A stretch of 64,000 bases of DNA from Megalobrama amblycephala (Eukaryota > Chordata > Actinopteri > Cypriniformes > Xenocyprididae): contig NC_063054.1 in NCBI RefSeq assembly GCF_018812025.1, positions 4,321,433-4,385,432 of the forward strand, in the 5' to 3' direction. The notes under the pieces were generated by a model, which was not told the origin of the DNA, made no database searches, and saw only the letters and a list, made by a program, of their open reading frames with translations. Below, piece by piece: positions 1 to 12,149 of this stretch. The position numbers were made by a program, and so were the translations under genes. How positions within the stretch are numbered: the first letter of the stretch is position 1; each line of letters opens with the position of its first letter.

Positions 1-981
1 AAGTGCATCAGATTTTATATGCATTCCCAAATGCATGATATTGGAAACCCAAACATGCAGAGACTGTGTTCGTGTGGAGCAGTATTTACTGTGAACGGAG
101 CTGCTGGAAGAAACACAAAATCTGCACAAATAATTAAAGTGTCATGCTTCATTCTGTAACCTGCTGCGCATATATTTATTTGAATATGTTAATGTCAAGC
201 CATGCTTGGCTTTATTAATGACATACATTTTCATGCAATAGAAACAAAAAAAGAAGCCAACTTTGGACTGGATAATCTGATATAATCTCAAATATCGAAT
301 AATGCTGACCTTTCCAGAATCGAGTCAGCAGTGACGTCACATTGCTCCTCTGCCTCAAAAGATGATGTTCTAGGAAACTGTTTCCTTAAACTGTCAGAAG
401 GAAATATGACTATTGCAGCCACTAAGTCCTGTGCAATACCTGACTATGGTGAATAACTGAAGATTGACGGAGCAGGAATGGTCATTACTTTGATATATAG
501 TTTATCTCTGAGATCAGAACCTGATGGCAGCCTGCTGCTGATAGGTCCAAGAGCTAAAAAAGCTACAAAAACAGTGGTCCGTCTGGTGAAAAGACACTCC
601 TGAGAGCATTCCAGACCCAGCAGGTGTGAATGCAGCCGCAACAGAATGCTATAAAACACTGCTTTAAGAACAGAGTCTTATTGTTTCAGGTTAAACCAAC
701 TGAATTTGATCCTAGTGAACTGTTAGATTTACTGACTAGATTCTTTAACATATTAGACAGTCTACAGGAAAGATCCAGTTATTACATTTTTTTAGTAGTT
801 TGGCAGTAGTTTTCAAAGTAGTATAGTTTTTCCAATAACAAGCAATTCTTCCCAAAGAGTAGCAGTATATAAATGCATGACAAAGTATATATACTCATAT
901 GCGGTTTCATTTTGAGGAAGTGAGAAAACCAAGCCACCAAAATCAAGATATGAATTAAACAAAGGGCTTGGCTTGACTAAA
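1..981. other. Intergenic, no gene seen
   Basis: AT-rich sequence without a recognisable coding region or clear repeat boundary. The only open frame of note (444-659, minus) resembles nothing I know and has no splice or initiation context. Confidence 0.5.
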
Positions 982-1108
982 TTAAAGGGTTACTTTAGGA
1001 TTTAGCATTAAGCTTTGTATTAGTACAATACCACTAGTATTTTCGAATTACTGTGCTTTCCCCCTTCATATCAGCCCGAGATGAGAGATTTATGCAATTT
1101 TATTCTGT

Positions 1109-1163
1109 AAAAAAGCCTCCGATGACGCAAAAATCGTCATTTTGCGTCATCGGAGGCTTTTTT
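1109..1163. repeat. Perfect 24-bp-arm hairpin
   Basis: Positions 1109-1132 and 1140-1163 are exact reverse complements, separated by a 7-nt loop (atcgtca). Each arm contains a GATGACGC / GCGTCATC core flanked by A or T runs. It lies inside the TTAA-flanked element. Its role is unknown; it could be an internal transposon structure or a snap-back copying scar. Confidence 0.9.
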
Positions 1164-1602
1164 GGCCAGAGGCTTAAAACTACAGCCAGTAATAGCAGGT
1201 AGTTCCGCATTTTTTCACCACACCCATACATATGTGCTTTTGAGGTTACTCACGGACATAGATCAAAGATTTTATCAAAAGTGGGTGTCAATTATATTTT
1301 TAAGCTTAACATATTTTGTTATAGTCTGCACTACATCAGTGGTTCATCTCGCAAATTTATCGGTCTCTGCAGTCATCTCAACCAATACAGCAACAGACTT
1401 TTGTGGTAACGTTAGCATAAATAGATAAATAGACTAAGTCGGTTTTACAGAACAGTGGCTTTACTTTGATAACAGTCAACTTATATGCAACTTATATGTA
1501 ATTGTCTATCTAACGTTACTTTGCTAAGTTTGCAGTTTTACTGCTACCTACAACACTACATATAGGCTACTGTGTTATCAGTCTAGTATCAGCGAGTCTT
1601 AC

Positions 1603-1919
1603 CTCTATACGCTTAGTACCAGATGCCCAGGCTGTTCGTCCTCTGGGAAAGTGAATATCGATCGCGGTGTCCTTCAGAATGGTTCTCTTCATTGCAAGGA
1701 TATTTGGTTCGTAGTCCTTGTGCTTGAAATGGAGACTACATATTCTGCGGTTTTTTAGGTTTTCTATAACGGTGTCATCTCCAAACTTCGGGTGTTTGAT
1801 GGCCCGCAGCCACTGTTTACATCGCTCCAAATCTTTAACTTAATCGGAAAATGATGGAAACTTACTTGTCCTTTCCTGGTTTTGGGTGTACATCCAGGTA
1901 CAAAGCAATTTAGCACCAT
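1603..1919 (-). pseudogene. THAP zinc-finger exon, frameshifted
   Basis: Read on the minus strand, an ATG at 1919-1917 opens MVLNCFVPGC, followed after a basic stretch by VSFHHFP. This is the start of a THAP (C2CH) DNA-binding domain, with the first two zinc cysteines at residues 5 and 10. The second half continues in another frame with CKQWL, then ICSLHF (the C-x2-H zinc pair), then HFPRG. The frames shift by one base near 1830, between the IKLK and LERC parts, so the reading frame is broken unless the assembly has an indel. The exon ends at 1603 at a good donor (GTAAGA). THAP domains occur in host regulators and in P-element and Kolobok-type transposons. The surrounding TTAA element favours a transposon origin. 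Confidence 0.7.
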
Positions 1920-2229
1920 TTCGCTGTAAATGTATGAAGTAACTCACGATTTATAGAATTAATATGTAACAAAGCAAGCCTAGTTGTTTGAATTTTCCTG
2001 GTAATTCCGCCTGTAACCGATAGGCGTGGTTTGGGCGTGGCCTTGCAGGGGCAGCAAAACAAGTGCATTCTGGGAGTTGTTGTCTTTCATCCACATTAGT
2101 CAAAAATACATTTTCTGCCTTTTCTCAGTCTAGAAAGCTCCAAATTCAAAAATAATTTCACATTTCTACTACATAAATGACCAATTTTAAATACACATTC
2201 ATCTTTCCAGGGGTGAAGTACCCCTTTAA

Positions 2230-3926
2230 CTAAACAAGAGAGTCATCAACATGGTGACTCAATATTGACAAAGGAAACATGAGCATTATATGACATGCTG
2301 GTTCCCTCGACAAATACCCAATAGGATTTTCCCATAGGCTTTTGGATTTTCACAAAAAAAATAAGCTCTGTGATCATCAAAAGTTTATGATACTTACATG
2401 TTCATCAAGATAATTTTCACAGATGAACACAACTTTTATACATTTTAATGCCTAAATGCAGTCGCCAGAAGCAAAATGCTAAAGGTAGGCCATAAACGGA
2501 CTACACCACGGTCGCACAATTCCAACGTCATCAACACTATGCTTCCCTCAACTCTAAAACTTTATCTAAAGACATTTTCCCTGAAAGTTGGAATTAGAAT
2601 AGTTCGTAAGAGCGCAGAAGCATAACTAGGCTGTACCTGTTTGGTGTGATGACGTTTAATGTCGCCGACAGCCTCTGTAGTCTGATTTAGCCACTTTGTT
2701 AGCAACCATTTTCAAGACATGTAACAGCTAAAAAAAAAAAAAAAATCACAGGTAGTTTAATACTGATATATTTTATGTTGTAGGAATAAAACATGGCAAG
2801 TATCTTGAGCTTGTGTTAAACACAGACCTTATTTCAGCCATTTAACCAAAATTCCATTCAAAAAACCCATTGACTTGTGCTAAAATGCTAACTTGCTTCC
2901 GGGTTTTGGCCTACAAAAATGTGTCATAGTTTCACCACTCTATTGGTGCTATTCTACAGACCTTTCACATACATGATGTCAAAATTAAAGTCACGAATCC
3001 CCCCCCCCCCAAAAAAAAATGAATGTCACATTGCATTAGCATGTAGCTTTATAGCTAAATGAGCTTAGAGAATAATCAAATGAGCTCTCCTGAACAGTAA
3101 ATAGATTCACTGTTAGAAGACTGAATTGCAGCTAACTTCTTTTTTTAAAGGGGTAGCTTGACTATAGATTAACTTAAATTACGGTTAGGTTATAGCTTGG
3201 CAAGCTGCAGTTTCAAAGTACATTCCTAGACAGAACTGACCACATTGCATTTCTAATTTACAACCCCTGATGAAAAATTGAATACACCCCTGTGTGGACT
3301 GATGTGAGAAACACTGGAACTTGCTGAAAAAAGATCACATTGCTTCAGTATGTTGTGTCTCAAAGGTGAACAGGATAAAAGATTAGTGTCAGACCTTGTG
3401 TTTAATGCATGCACTCTCATGGCTTCATAATCACTACAGCAGTCAGAGCGAGATCAAAGATTCACAGAAGAAATTTTTGAATGAAAATGTGCACGCAAAC
3501 CTCAACACAGACAGCCTATGTGTTTTTGTTAATGCTAATATATTCCACATCACACTTCTAATCACCTGTTGCAGTAAAGCAAAGCATCTCATACACAAAC
3601 ACAGACCAACCTGGACTTTCCATATATTACATTACCATAATATTAACAGCTATGAAAACACATTTCATAGTGATGCATGAAAATGGCTCAGATTGATCAG
3701 AACTTATACAGCACCTAAAGCTTTGTTTTTGTCAAGCCTCAGAAAACTTAAGATATTACATCTGAATGACACATGATCACATGGCTTCAGAATCAATGTT
3801 TTACAGGGTTCCCTACACAGTTTGGGAAAGTATGAAATTTGAGTATGGAAAAATATTTTTTCTTTCCACACTATTCAGTTTTCTAAAATATAAAATTAAT
3901 AATTTCTAAAAACAAATTTACATTGC

Positions 3927-3962
<36 letters not shown>

Positions 3963-4207
3963 CTGTTTGGATTTTAATAGGCAAATACTTAGGAGTCTAT
4001 GAATGAATCATTGTTACAGTGATTATTATGTATCTAGTATGTTATATGTTTGGAAACGGTTCTTTTAACCCTTAAAGTTGGAGTGTGTAGCTTTTCATTT
4101 CTTAAACAACTATGTCGGAAAACACATCATGGCCATATTCCAGGATGACAAGGTTCATCAAGCTCAAATTGTGAAAGAACTGTTGGGAGCATGAAGAATC
4201 ATTTTCA
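2230..4207. other. Intergenic, unannotated repeats
   Basis: No coding region is supported. It holds homopolymer runs (C at 3000-3010, a long A run at 3929-3960) and MITE-like pieces such as a TTAAAGGGG end near 3147. An open frame at 3396-3680 (plus) has no recognised similarity. Confidence 0.4.
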
Positions 4208-5006
4208 CACTCAAAAAAATGATTCTTGCCACTATTTGAAATTAAGCAAAAAAATCTAATAAAACATATTTAAAAACTAATAAAAATACCTATTATTACT
4301 CCAAATTACTTTAATACAACATGAATGAAATGGATCCAAGACCAACCTGATCAAATTACATAAACTATACTTAATTCGTTGCCATAAGGCGCAAATGCAA
4401 GTGTTGCGCATGCTCACTGAAGCCTGAGTTCCAAAAACAACAACTGAAGGCGCAATGGCGATCTACTGTCTGACTCGGCGAAAAGGAGGATTTGGATGAA
4501 TAGATGTGGATGTTTAACAAGGTAAGATATGTTTATTAACGATTTAAACTTAAACAATAACCATTTTTATGTTTATTCTATATTTTTTCTTAGTTTTAGC
4601 GTGAAGGCGCATTTTTGCTAAAGCGAATTGACCGTTATTAACTTTTATTTTAGGTCTTCTCATCTGTAAAAGGAGTAATATATGTAACTGTGATCATTTT
4701 AAGATAACGTTATGCTGTTGACTTGACGGTGCACCGTGCATCATATTCGCATTTAGATAGCGTTATTGTTATAACGTAATTATTTTTTAAATAACAGCTT
4801 CGTCATTTTAGCGTTCTTTGCTAACGTTATAACGTTACGCTTTGCAAATAAGCCAAAACGTTGCTCAAACACACTTCAATTAATGTATAAGTTATCTACG
4901 TTAATGAATACGTTACCTATACTATTGACTTAAAAGTATTTGTAAATTTGATCATTTTGATATATGTATTCAACTGACTGTGTATATATACACTGTGTAT
5001 ATACAC

Positions 5007-5012
<6 letters not shown>

Positions 5013-5061
<49 letters not shown>
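5013..5061. repeat. (TA)n microsatellite
   Basis: About 49 bp of TA dinucleotides, inside an intron of the decayed gene; TGTATATATACAC variants precede it. Confidence 0.95.
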
Positions 5062-5065
<4 letters not shown>

Positions 5066-6543
5066 GCTTTGTCATCTCTATGTGCCTTTTACTTTGCTTG
5101 AAATATAGTTTTGAAATATACCAAAACATTGACAGAGTGTGTTTGTCCTTCAACTGTATATAAACTAAAAAAAAAATAATCCTGTTAAAAGTCGTGTCCA
5201 TGAAAGGGAACATGCATTATTTTCAAGTCGTACTTTCATTAAAAATGTATAAATAATCAAGTGTATGTCATCTTTACTATTTCAGAAACCTCTTCAGTGG
5301 GACAATAACTCAATTATGGTATGTGAAATATTTTTTCATATTTCTTGTATTAAAACTAAAATGTACTCGTTTCATTTCTTTGTAAATTTGTTGATGTCGA
5401 TTTTCTGTTTTTTGACTTTCAGATATGTGAGTTTTGTGGCAACGTAAAGTGTGTGAGAAGCATCACAGAAGTATCCAGTATGTTTAAGTAATTGAAACAT
5501 TCTAAGATTAAACTTGGACATTTTGAGGAGAGATTCAGTCAACATGTTCACAGTAAATTAAGTAAGTGTTTTTGTTATTTACATTTTTTTGTAAATTACA
5601 ATAGTATCCTCCACAGTAGGCCTTCATCTCTTCCTTCTTCCTTTTTTCCTCTCAGATAAAAGCAGAATTAATGCGGATAACGACTGAGCCACTTCTGTCA
5701 ACGTTCATAGCAGCTGGACAGATACACTAATCAAATTAAAGTTTTCAGCAGCAAAGGAGCTTCTGGACAAAAGATATCACACACGTTGCAGTGGCAGACA
5801 AGGTGTGGTGAATTGCGTTACAGTTCTTTGGAACTAATTACAAAGATTGAACTATAATCAATCACTGTTTTTAATATTGTGTCATATTTTTCAGTGCGAA
5901 GATATACACTTCAAATGAGACTGTGTTATAAAGAGTCTGTGTGGTGACATTACAACACTTCCAGTTTTCCAGAATTATTCCAGAATTCCAGGTTTGTACA
6001 GTATATATATTTTTGTAATGACCTGCACATATAGTATATTGCTGTGTGCTGCCAATATTTCAGTGAAACTAAACAAGGTGTTAATTATTTATTCATTCGT
6101 TCATTTACTTGCTTAGGACTGCAGTCCTGAAGGAACTGAGGGAGGAATTTCTGAGACCACTCTGGGCCCTTTTGTGACCCTTAAAGAAAGCGCTGAGGAT
6201 GAGCCAGTGGATGTTGGCGTAGCAACAGAGGATTTAAAACTACTACAACACTTAGGAGTTTTTCCTTTGGATGCTGTTTGCTGTTTGGATTGGATCTACG
6301 CAATCAAGCTATGCTCCGAGTCTCAAATTCACTTTTGAATTCTTCCAAAAGGTACTGATAAATTTAGATTTTAGGACATCACATAGATGTTTCGATCCAC
6401 TGGAAGGACTTAGAAACTTTGAAAACTAAAACATTGAATTGAAGACCGTATGATCGATGACACTATGAACCAATGACACTTACTCAAATCAAGAGACTAC
6501 ACCTAATGCACCTTCTGGCTTCCTCTAACTCTGATATTTTTAA

Positions 6544-7002
6544 AGGGTTAGTTCACCTAAAAATGAAATTTCTGTCATTAATTACTCACCCTCATGTCGT
6601 TCCACACCCGTAAGACCGTTGCTCATCTTTGGAACACAAATTAGGTTATTTTTGATGAAATCCGTGAGCTATCTGACCTCAGATAGACTGCAACACAACT
6701 ACCACATTCAAGGCCCAGAAAGGTAGTAAAGACATTGCTAAAATAGTCAACGTGACTGTAGTGGTTCAACCTTAATGTTATGAAGTGACAAAAATGCTTT
6801 TTGTGTGCAAAAAAACAAAACAAATATAACGACTTTATACAAAATTTCTTCCCTTTTATGTCAGTCTCCTATGCAGTTGACGTTGTACACACATAATATC
6901 TTAATTTGTGTTCTGAAGATTAATGAAGGTCTTAGGGGTTTGGAGCAAAATTAGGGTGGGTAATTAATGAAAGAAATTTAATTTTTGGGTGAACTAACCC
7001 TT
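6544..7002. mobile_element. TTAA-flanked MITE (AGGGTTAGTTCACC ends), copy a
   Basis: Flanked by TTAA at 6540-6543 and 7003-7006. The left end AGGGTTAGTTCACC and the right end GGTGAACTAACCCT are inverted copies, with one extra T at the right. The interior has the TTACTCACCCTCATG type of sequence common in cyprinid MITEs. It is nested inside the 4208-7752 element, so it is younger. Confidence 0.8.
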
Positions 7003-7752
7003 TTAACAGAGATGTTAGCCCTTGTGCTATTCCTTGTCCAGGAAGTTAACTTGTGAGTAGGACACTTGGGCTACTGAATGTCTAAATGCTGAAATGTGAC
7101 AGACAACAGAAAACCTGTTATATGTAAAGTCAAATATAATCCTTTAGATTGCTTTTCTTTTTTCCCCCAAGTGTCCTGATTGTTTGACTATCATACTATG
7201 CAGAGAGATCCCAATGTTACCTTGAATATATGAAAATAATGCTTGATGTTGATATTTGGTTCCTTGTTGATCTATGAACTTTTTGGCACACAGACTTAAA
7301 ACTAAAAAGTCAAACAAGGAGCCATAACCATTGTGTTAGTTTGGGAGAAGGCACAAAATTGCTGTAAACAGTTGTGAAATACTGCATTGTGTTCTATTTT
7401 TTTGTCAGATTGGATGTTTCTTATTATTCCTGCAGCAATTGAGACAATAAATTTTTATGAATATAACATGTGTTTGACCATTTATTTAAATTAATGTAAG
7501 GTAGTTATATAAAGCAAGTAAGAATAAGTTATATTAAAAGAGTAAATTTTATGTAATACACAAGCTTAAATTGCAGTTTATCAGTTAACATAACCTTTAT
7601 TTAATTCATTCAAGTGAACTGAACATGATGGGGAAGCTTAAGTAAAAGTTAACTTTTTTACGCTGGATTTATGTAATTAAAATGGATGGAAATTTTATAT
7701 GCAATTGAATTACATAAGTTTTAACTTTTGGGGTTAAATATTTTTTTGAGTG

Positions 7753-8379
7753 CACACATGAATTGACACTAACCTTAACCTCAGTGTAAGTTTTTGGGAT
7801 GTTCTGGAGTAGACTTTACAGAGTCCTCACCTCTTGTATTGTCAATACAAGATCTTGACCAAAAAAATGATGCATCTCTTGATGGAAATAATAGATTGTA
7901 GAACACGACTGAATTATTTTTTATTACGCAAAACTGTTTGTCTATAAGCAAGTCTCTTTTGAACATCACTAAATGACTGTTTACTCAAACCAGCAACATA
8001 TAAAGGAGCAAATGATCTTCTAAATCAGACTATACTTTGCTGTTTGTTGATACATTTACAGTATCAAACATATTACAAAATCTTATTTATAAAATCTGTG
8101 TCAGAGGTGAATATATGCAGGTTATAAAGCGTTTTTCCCCCTAATCATGTTAGTGCATTACTTCAAGAAAATCAATGAAAACAAACAAACAAAAAAATAA
8201 AAGTATTTACAGATGACTATATCAAATATAATGCTGAAAATAATGCATTTAAAATCTACAGAGATGATTGGAAATTTGAATCTGGAAACGTATGGAATTT
8301 TGAAATAGAAAATGTGTAGGAACCCTGGTTTTACTAAATTTACATTTTACATGCATCACTATATAATAATATAGATATG
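7753..8379. other. Intergenic, no feature seen
   Basis: AT-rich and unannotated. A frame at 7781-7969 (minus) has no recognised similarity. Confidence 0.4.
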
Positions 8380-9051
8380 TTAATCCTTAAATGCATACCT
8401 CGGGTCTTTATCAACTCATTCACTACCCTCCTCATTCATTTTTTTTTAAAGTTAGACATCAACCTTCTTAGTATTCCTCAATCAATTAATAATGAATCTA
8501 ACAAGATCATGAATCATAAAATTATAAAAGAAGAATGTTTCCTCATTCATTTTTTGTAAAAACTGTATAGGGTCGCTAACTACCCGAGGTGTGTATCAGT
8601 GTACGTATGTGTATCAGTTTTTTTTCTTCTGCACAGCAATAATTGAATCTTTGATGATAATAAGTGCATTACAACTTTATTGCACAAGGTGGCAATGTCT
8701 GATACACAATGATGAAGTGACGTTTCATTCAGACAGAAAACGAAAGTATAGGAAGTACGATCAGCTAAATGAAATGACGAAGAGCAAGAGCTGAACGCAA
8801 TCAAATATATCACTGTCACTTGATGATGGATCTGGTGAAGCTGTTAGCAATCAAAATATTGATTTTGAAGATATTGAAAATGATATTTTTGAGACTATGT
8901 TTGAAATTGCGAATGAGCTCATACTGTATTCACAGTCTCAAACATATTCTCAAAACTGATTGGCTGAATGTACTGGGAAATGAGCTCTGATGATGGCATA
9001 AAACATCTGCTCAAACTTAACCCTTCCAAGCTCCAAAAGGTAACAAAATAT

Positions 9052-9585
9052 TAGAGATGCACTGAGATATCGGCCAATAATCGGTATCGGTCGATAGCCA
9101 ATAGAGTGAAAATTTGCTTTTATTGGCCGATACCGATTATTGGCCGATATATCGGTGCATTAACAGCCAATAGTCAGGGCTAATATATCCTGTCAATCAA
9201 AAGAAGGCAAGAAAATGCATACAATTTGACAATGCTAAGAAACCAGTTTGATGTTCAATATTAATAGTTATTATGAATTAATAACATTCAGAAAGTTAAG
9301 AAATATTAATCTTCAGAATTTAGTTAATGTGTGTTAATATTAATTTGAGTAATGTCTTTATGTTTATAACTGATACCAGAAATTGAAATAAGTTGATGAA
9401 ATGGGGAGGATAAAGTTTTTATTTGCATTTCTTTCAAAATATAATAATTAAAAATACAATGATTAATTATTAATTATGATGAAATGATCATTCATTTAAA
9501 AGAAGGTATAAAAGAACCCCCAAACTATCGGCAGATATTACTCTGAATAATCGGCTATCGGTATCAGTGGAGAAATTTAATATCG
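9052..9585. mobile_element. hAT-like ATCGG-repeat MITE nested in piggyBac-like element
   Basis: Begins AGAGATGCACTGAGATATCGG-like and contains many GGCCGATA / TATCGGCC words. Positions about 9056-9100 and 9118-9163 are inverted copies. Further ATCGG words close the segment at 9525-9585. The style matches fish hAT MITEs with GGTGCACCGATA-type ends; exact ends and target duplication are not resolved. Confidence 0.45.
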
Positions 9586-9595
9586 GTGTGAATAG

Positions 9596-9651
9596 ATTAT
9601 GACACATTTAATACATTATGACACATTTAATACATTATGACACATTTAATT
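9596..9651. repeat. 19-bp tandem repeat, about 3 copies
   Basis: The unit ATTATGACACATTTAATAC is repeated twice exactly and a third time with a changed end. Confidence 0.95.
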
Positions 9652-9949
9652 AATAACAATTCATATATTACTTAATCTATTAATCACATAGAAACTTTAT
9701 TAGTTGCTGATGCAGTAATCACTAATTAATGGTTTAGTTCCTTCATGAGTCATACATTAAAACCTGATTATCTGTGCATTAGTTGAGCATGAATTAATGC
9801 ATATTAGTGCACCAGTAATGCAAAGTGCTACCAGGGAGTTTTAAATTATAGCGACACTAGAGATCCATCCATGTTAGATATAGATCTGGGTCGCTAAAGA
9901 CCCAAATATGTATAATAATTGGCGAAAAATGTATGCATTTAAGGGTTAA

Positions 9950-12149
9950 GCAGCGATATCTAAAATGTTTGAATGAGACCCTTCACACAAAGATGTTGCA
10001 GGAATAGATTACTTTTATGAAGATGATGAAGAGCAAAAGGAACAGGAAAAACAAAAATGCAACGTGCAGAAGTGGAATGCATTTGAGAAAGGTTTTCTAA
10101 TATGTAAACATTAAACAACACACTTAATGTATACAGGTACGTTTTGTTTTTATTATTTTATTTTATTATTTTTATGTTATGTTATTTTATGTATAGCTAG
10201 CTATTTAAATTCTTAAAAAAAAATATCTTAGAAACAGACAATGTATCCTTTATAATAGCCTCTCCATTCTCTCAAGCACAGAGAGTGTTAAATGTTACTG
10301 AAGGTTTGTTACATCAGGTCAGTGAAGCCACAAACCAGAACAACTGTGTGTGAATCCCTTAATCATTGTTGGTTGCCTTGATGTGTGACATACTGCAATG
10401 AAAATGACATGATTAAATGATGAATATGTAGATTTTATGACAAACAGATGCCGTATTTGATGCTTGTGATTTTGTTCAGAAGGTCCTTCACTTGCAATAA
10501 ATGTATATCCTCATGTAGCCAGACTTTTGACTTGCAGCAAAATGTCTGATCCTCATTGCTGCTTATTCTGGGCAAAAACCACCAACTTAGACAGGAAGAA
10601 ACTGTCTGACTGACATGCAAAGCGACCAACCACAGTTTTTGTACAGAAAACTAAATTTTCTTTTTTAATACATTTTCTCTATTAAAAATCTCTATTAATA
10701 ATATTATATTATAAAAACAAAAAGGATAATTAACATTGAAAGGTTACACAGACATTTACTATTTTGTATATATCAAATACGTTCATGAATATAACTGTGA
10801 ATATGTTTTAAAAAACTCACATAATGTTGAGACCAAATACAGGCAGTGTGCCTAAAATAAACCGATAAAGTCTACTGACTGTAAGTACACTATTCTCTCC
10901 ATTTCTGAAACAGATTTGTGGATTCATAATTTTCTCAAACTTGGGCAGATAAAACATTTTCCATATATTCTGTCTGATGATATCTTAAATTAAAATTTTC
11001 TCCGTTATCTCCATTTTAATGCGTAAATCGCCAAGGACTTAGGAGAGACATTTGCAGTTTCATTCACCAAGATGGGAAAGATTTGAGCTTCTTTGATTTC
11101 ATTGTGCATTTCTTGGTTCTTCCTTTTCCCTATTGGCAATGTAAACATCCCATCTGCCAGGGTCTGTTGTGTTCGGTGAAAGGGTTCTTATCAATACATA
11201 CTCAGAGAACGAGGTTTGTTTTGTTGGACCAGTAAGACAATTTGCAATGAATGGCAGACAAAATCACTGCCGTCACATTCACCTGAAAATCCCTTTTGCT
11301 GTGGGACACAAGAGCCTCCAGATATCCTACAGTATTGATATTATTTATTCAGTAAGTCAGGAGGCTGTTTGTAACCTTTTGGGATCAAAATCTCTATGGA
11401 GACCATTATGGAGCCAGATTAAGGAGGTAAAGTAATGTTCAGCAAGTGCACATTTGTTCAATAACTACTCAGAGCTTTACCGAATGCTAATGGAGCACCT
11501 TCAAAAATCTTTGAGGCAGCACAGGTCATTGAAAAGAGTGAACTGCTTTTTTTTTTCTTGCAGCACTTGTTCAAAGTTCCCCAGCCACACAAAGCTGCTT
11601 TAAAGATTTTCTGAACGATATTTTCTCTTTAGAGGTGCAAGTTCAGTTAGTGCATCTGCAATTCAATTCTGAAAATTCAATTTTTTTTTTTCTGACTCCA
11701 AATTAGGCTCTGCTCACATTTAGTTTGATTTCTACAAAAGTAGCCAAGCGACACCATTTCTATAGCTTAAATCTTTAGTGACGTGACTTGTAGGCAATAA
11801 TGTTATCCCATACTCTGAATTTGTGCTCTGCACTTCACCCATCCAAGTGACACACACAGCAGTGAGTACTGAACACACACCACACACACACACACATTTT
11901 GCCCTGTGTTTTTTAGGGATGCACTATATATTGGCACCATATTGGTTATCAGCCAATATTGCATATATTGAAGGGGTGAGCAGATCGATCCTGAAATATC
12001 GATACTTTCAATACTGATGTTGTATCAAAGTATCAGTTCTCACATAAAAATATCGATCCTAAGATCCTAACCTTTTCTGTGCATAAAATAAGCTGATTTT
12101 TGATGGTGTTCACTTTATTTAACCAATTTATTTTGAATTAACACCTATA
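9950..12149. other. Intergenic, hAT-like fragments at the right
   Basis: No coding exon is supported, and no later BCL11 exon (such as the large finger-bearing exon) is visible on the minus strand. At 11912-12010 are two fragments in hAT MITE style: TAGGGATGCACTATATATTGG and a GATCGATCCTGAAATATCG stretch. A short CA run lies at 11874-11895. Confidence 0.5.

Larger units (their letters stand above)
986..2225. mobile_element. TTAA-flanked DNA transposon remnant with THAP exon
   Basis: A TTAA at 982-985 and another at 2226-2229 flank a 1,240-bp segment. Its ends are inverted copies: AGGGTTACTT at the left, and AGGGGTACTT reading inward from the right (9 of 10 match). A TTAA duplication with ends starting AG is what I would expect for the Kolobok superfamily; piggyBac also duplicates TTAA but its ends start CC. 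Inside are a broken THAP-type exon (minus strand) and a perfect hairpin. No transposase core is visible, so it is a non-autonomous or internally deleted copy. The superfamily assignment is inference. Confidence 0.6.
4440..7451 (+). pseudogene. SAMD3-like repeated gene family, decayed copy 1
   Basis: A multi-exon relic. A first exon ends at a donor after AACAAG near 4519. An exon after the acceptor near 5284 is followed by one after the acceptor near 5421, whose translation gives CEFCGNVKC, a zinc-finger-like Cys pair, then an in-frame stop near 5490. The last exon (from about 6119) reads TLGPFVTLKESAEDEPVDVG and ends, in another frame, with LKFTFEFFQKV. These two blocks match my memory of the C-terminal region of a large cyprinid family annotated as sterile alpha motif domain-containing protein 3-like. 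No SAM domain is visible. Stops and frameshifts make it non-functional. A second copy lies at 36425-38918. Confidence 0.6.
4208..7752 (+). mobile_element. 3.5-kb inverted-repeat element carrying a decayed spliced gene
   Basis: The ends are exact 13-bp inverted repeats: CACTCAAAAAAAT at 4208-4220 and its complement at 7740-7752. Between them is a plus-strand, intron-containing gene relic with a 5' exon near 4440-4519, internal exons, and an AATAAA at 7446-7451. About 290 bp of non-genic sequence separates that signal from the right end. I found no clean target-site duplication and no transposase. The element may be a transposon that carries the gene, or a non-autonomous element whose only cargo is this family. 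Confidence 0.6.
8384..9945. mobile_element. piggyBac-like element, decayed
   Basis: TTAA at 8380-8383 and 9946-9949 flank ends that are inverted copies over 15 bp with one mismatch (TCCTTAAATGCATAC at the left, CCCTTAAATGCATAC inward from the right). TTAA duplication with CC(C/T)T-type ends is typical of piggyBac. Inside, 8740-8940 encodes an acidic, Asp/Glu-rich stretch of the sort seen at piggyBac transposase N-termini, but no catalytic region survives. A hAT-like fragment (about 9052-9585) has been inserted. Confidence 0.65.

Noticed and set aside
1820..1905. Intron starting at GTAAGT within the THAP exon
   Set aside because: The bases after GTAAGT encode SFHHFP, a conserved part of the THAP domain, so a frameshift is more likely than an intron.
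4917..5213. 98-codon minus-strand frame with a YIYIYI run
   Set aside because: Translation of the TA microsatellite.
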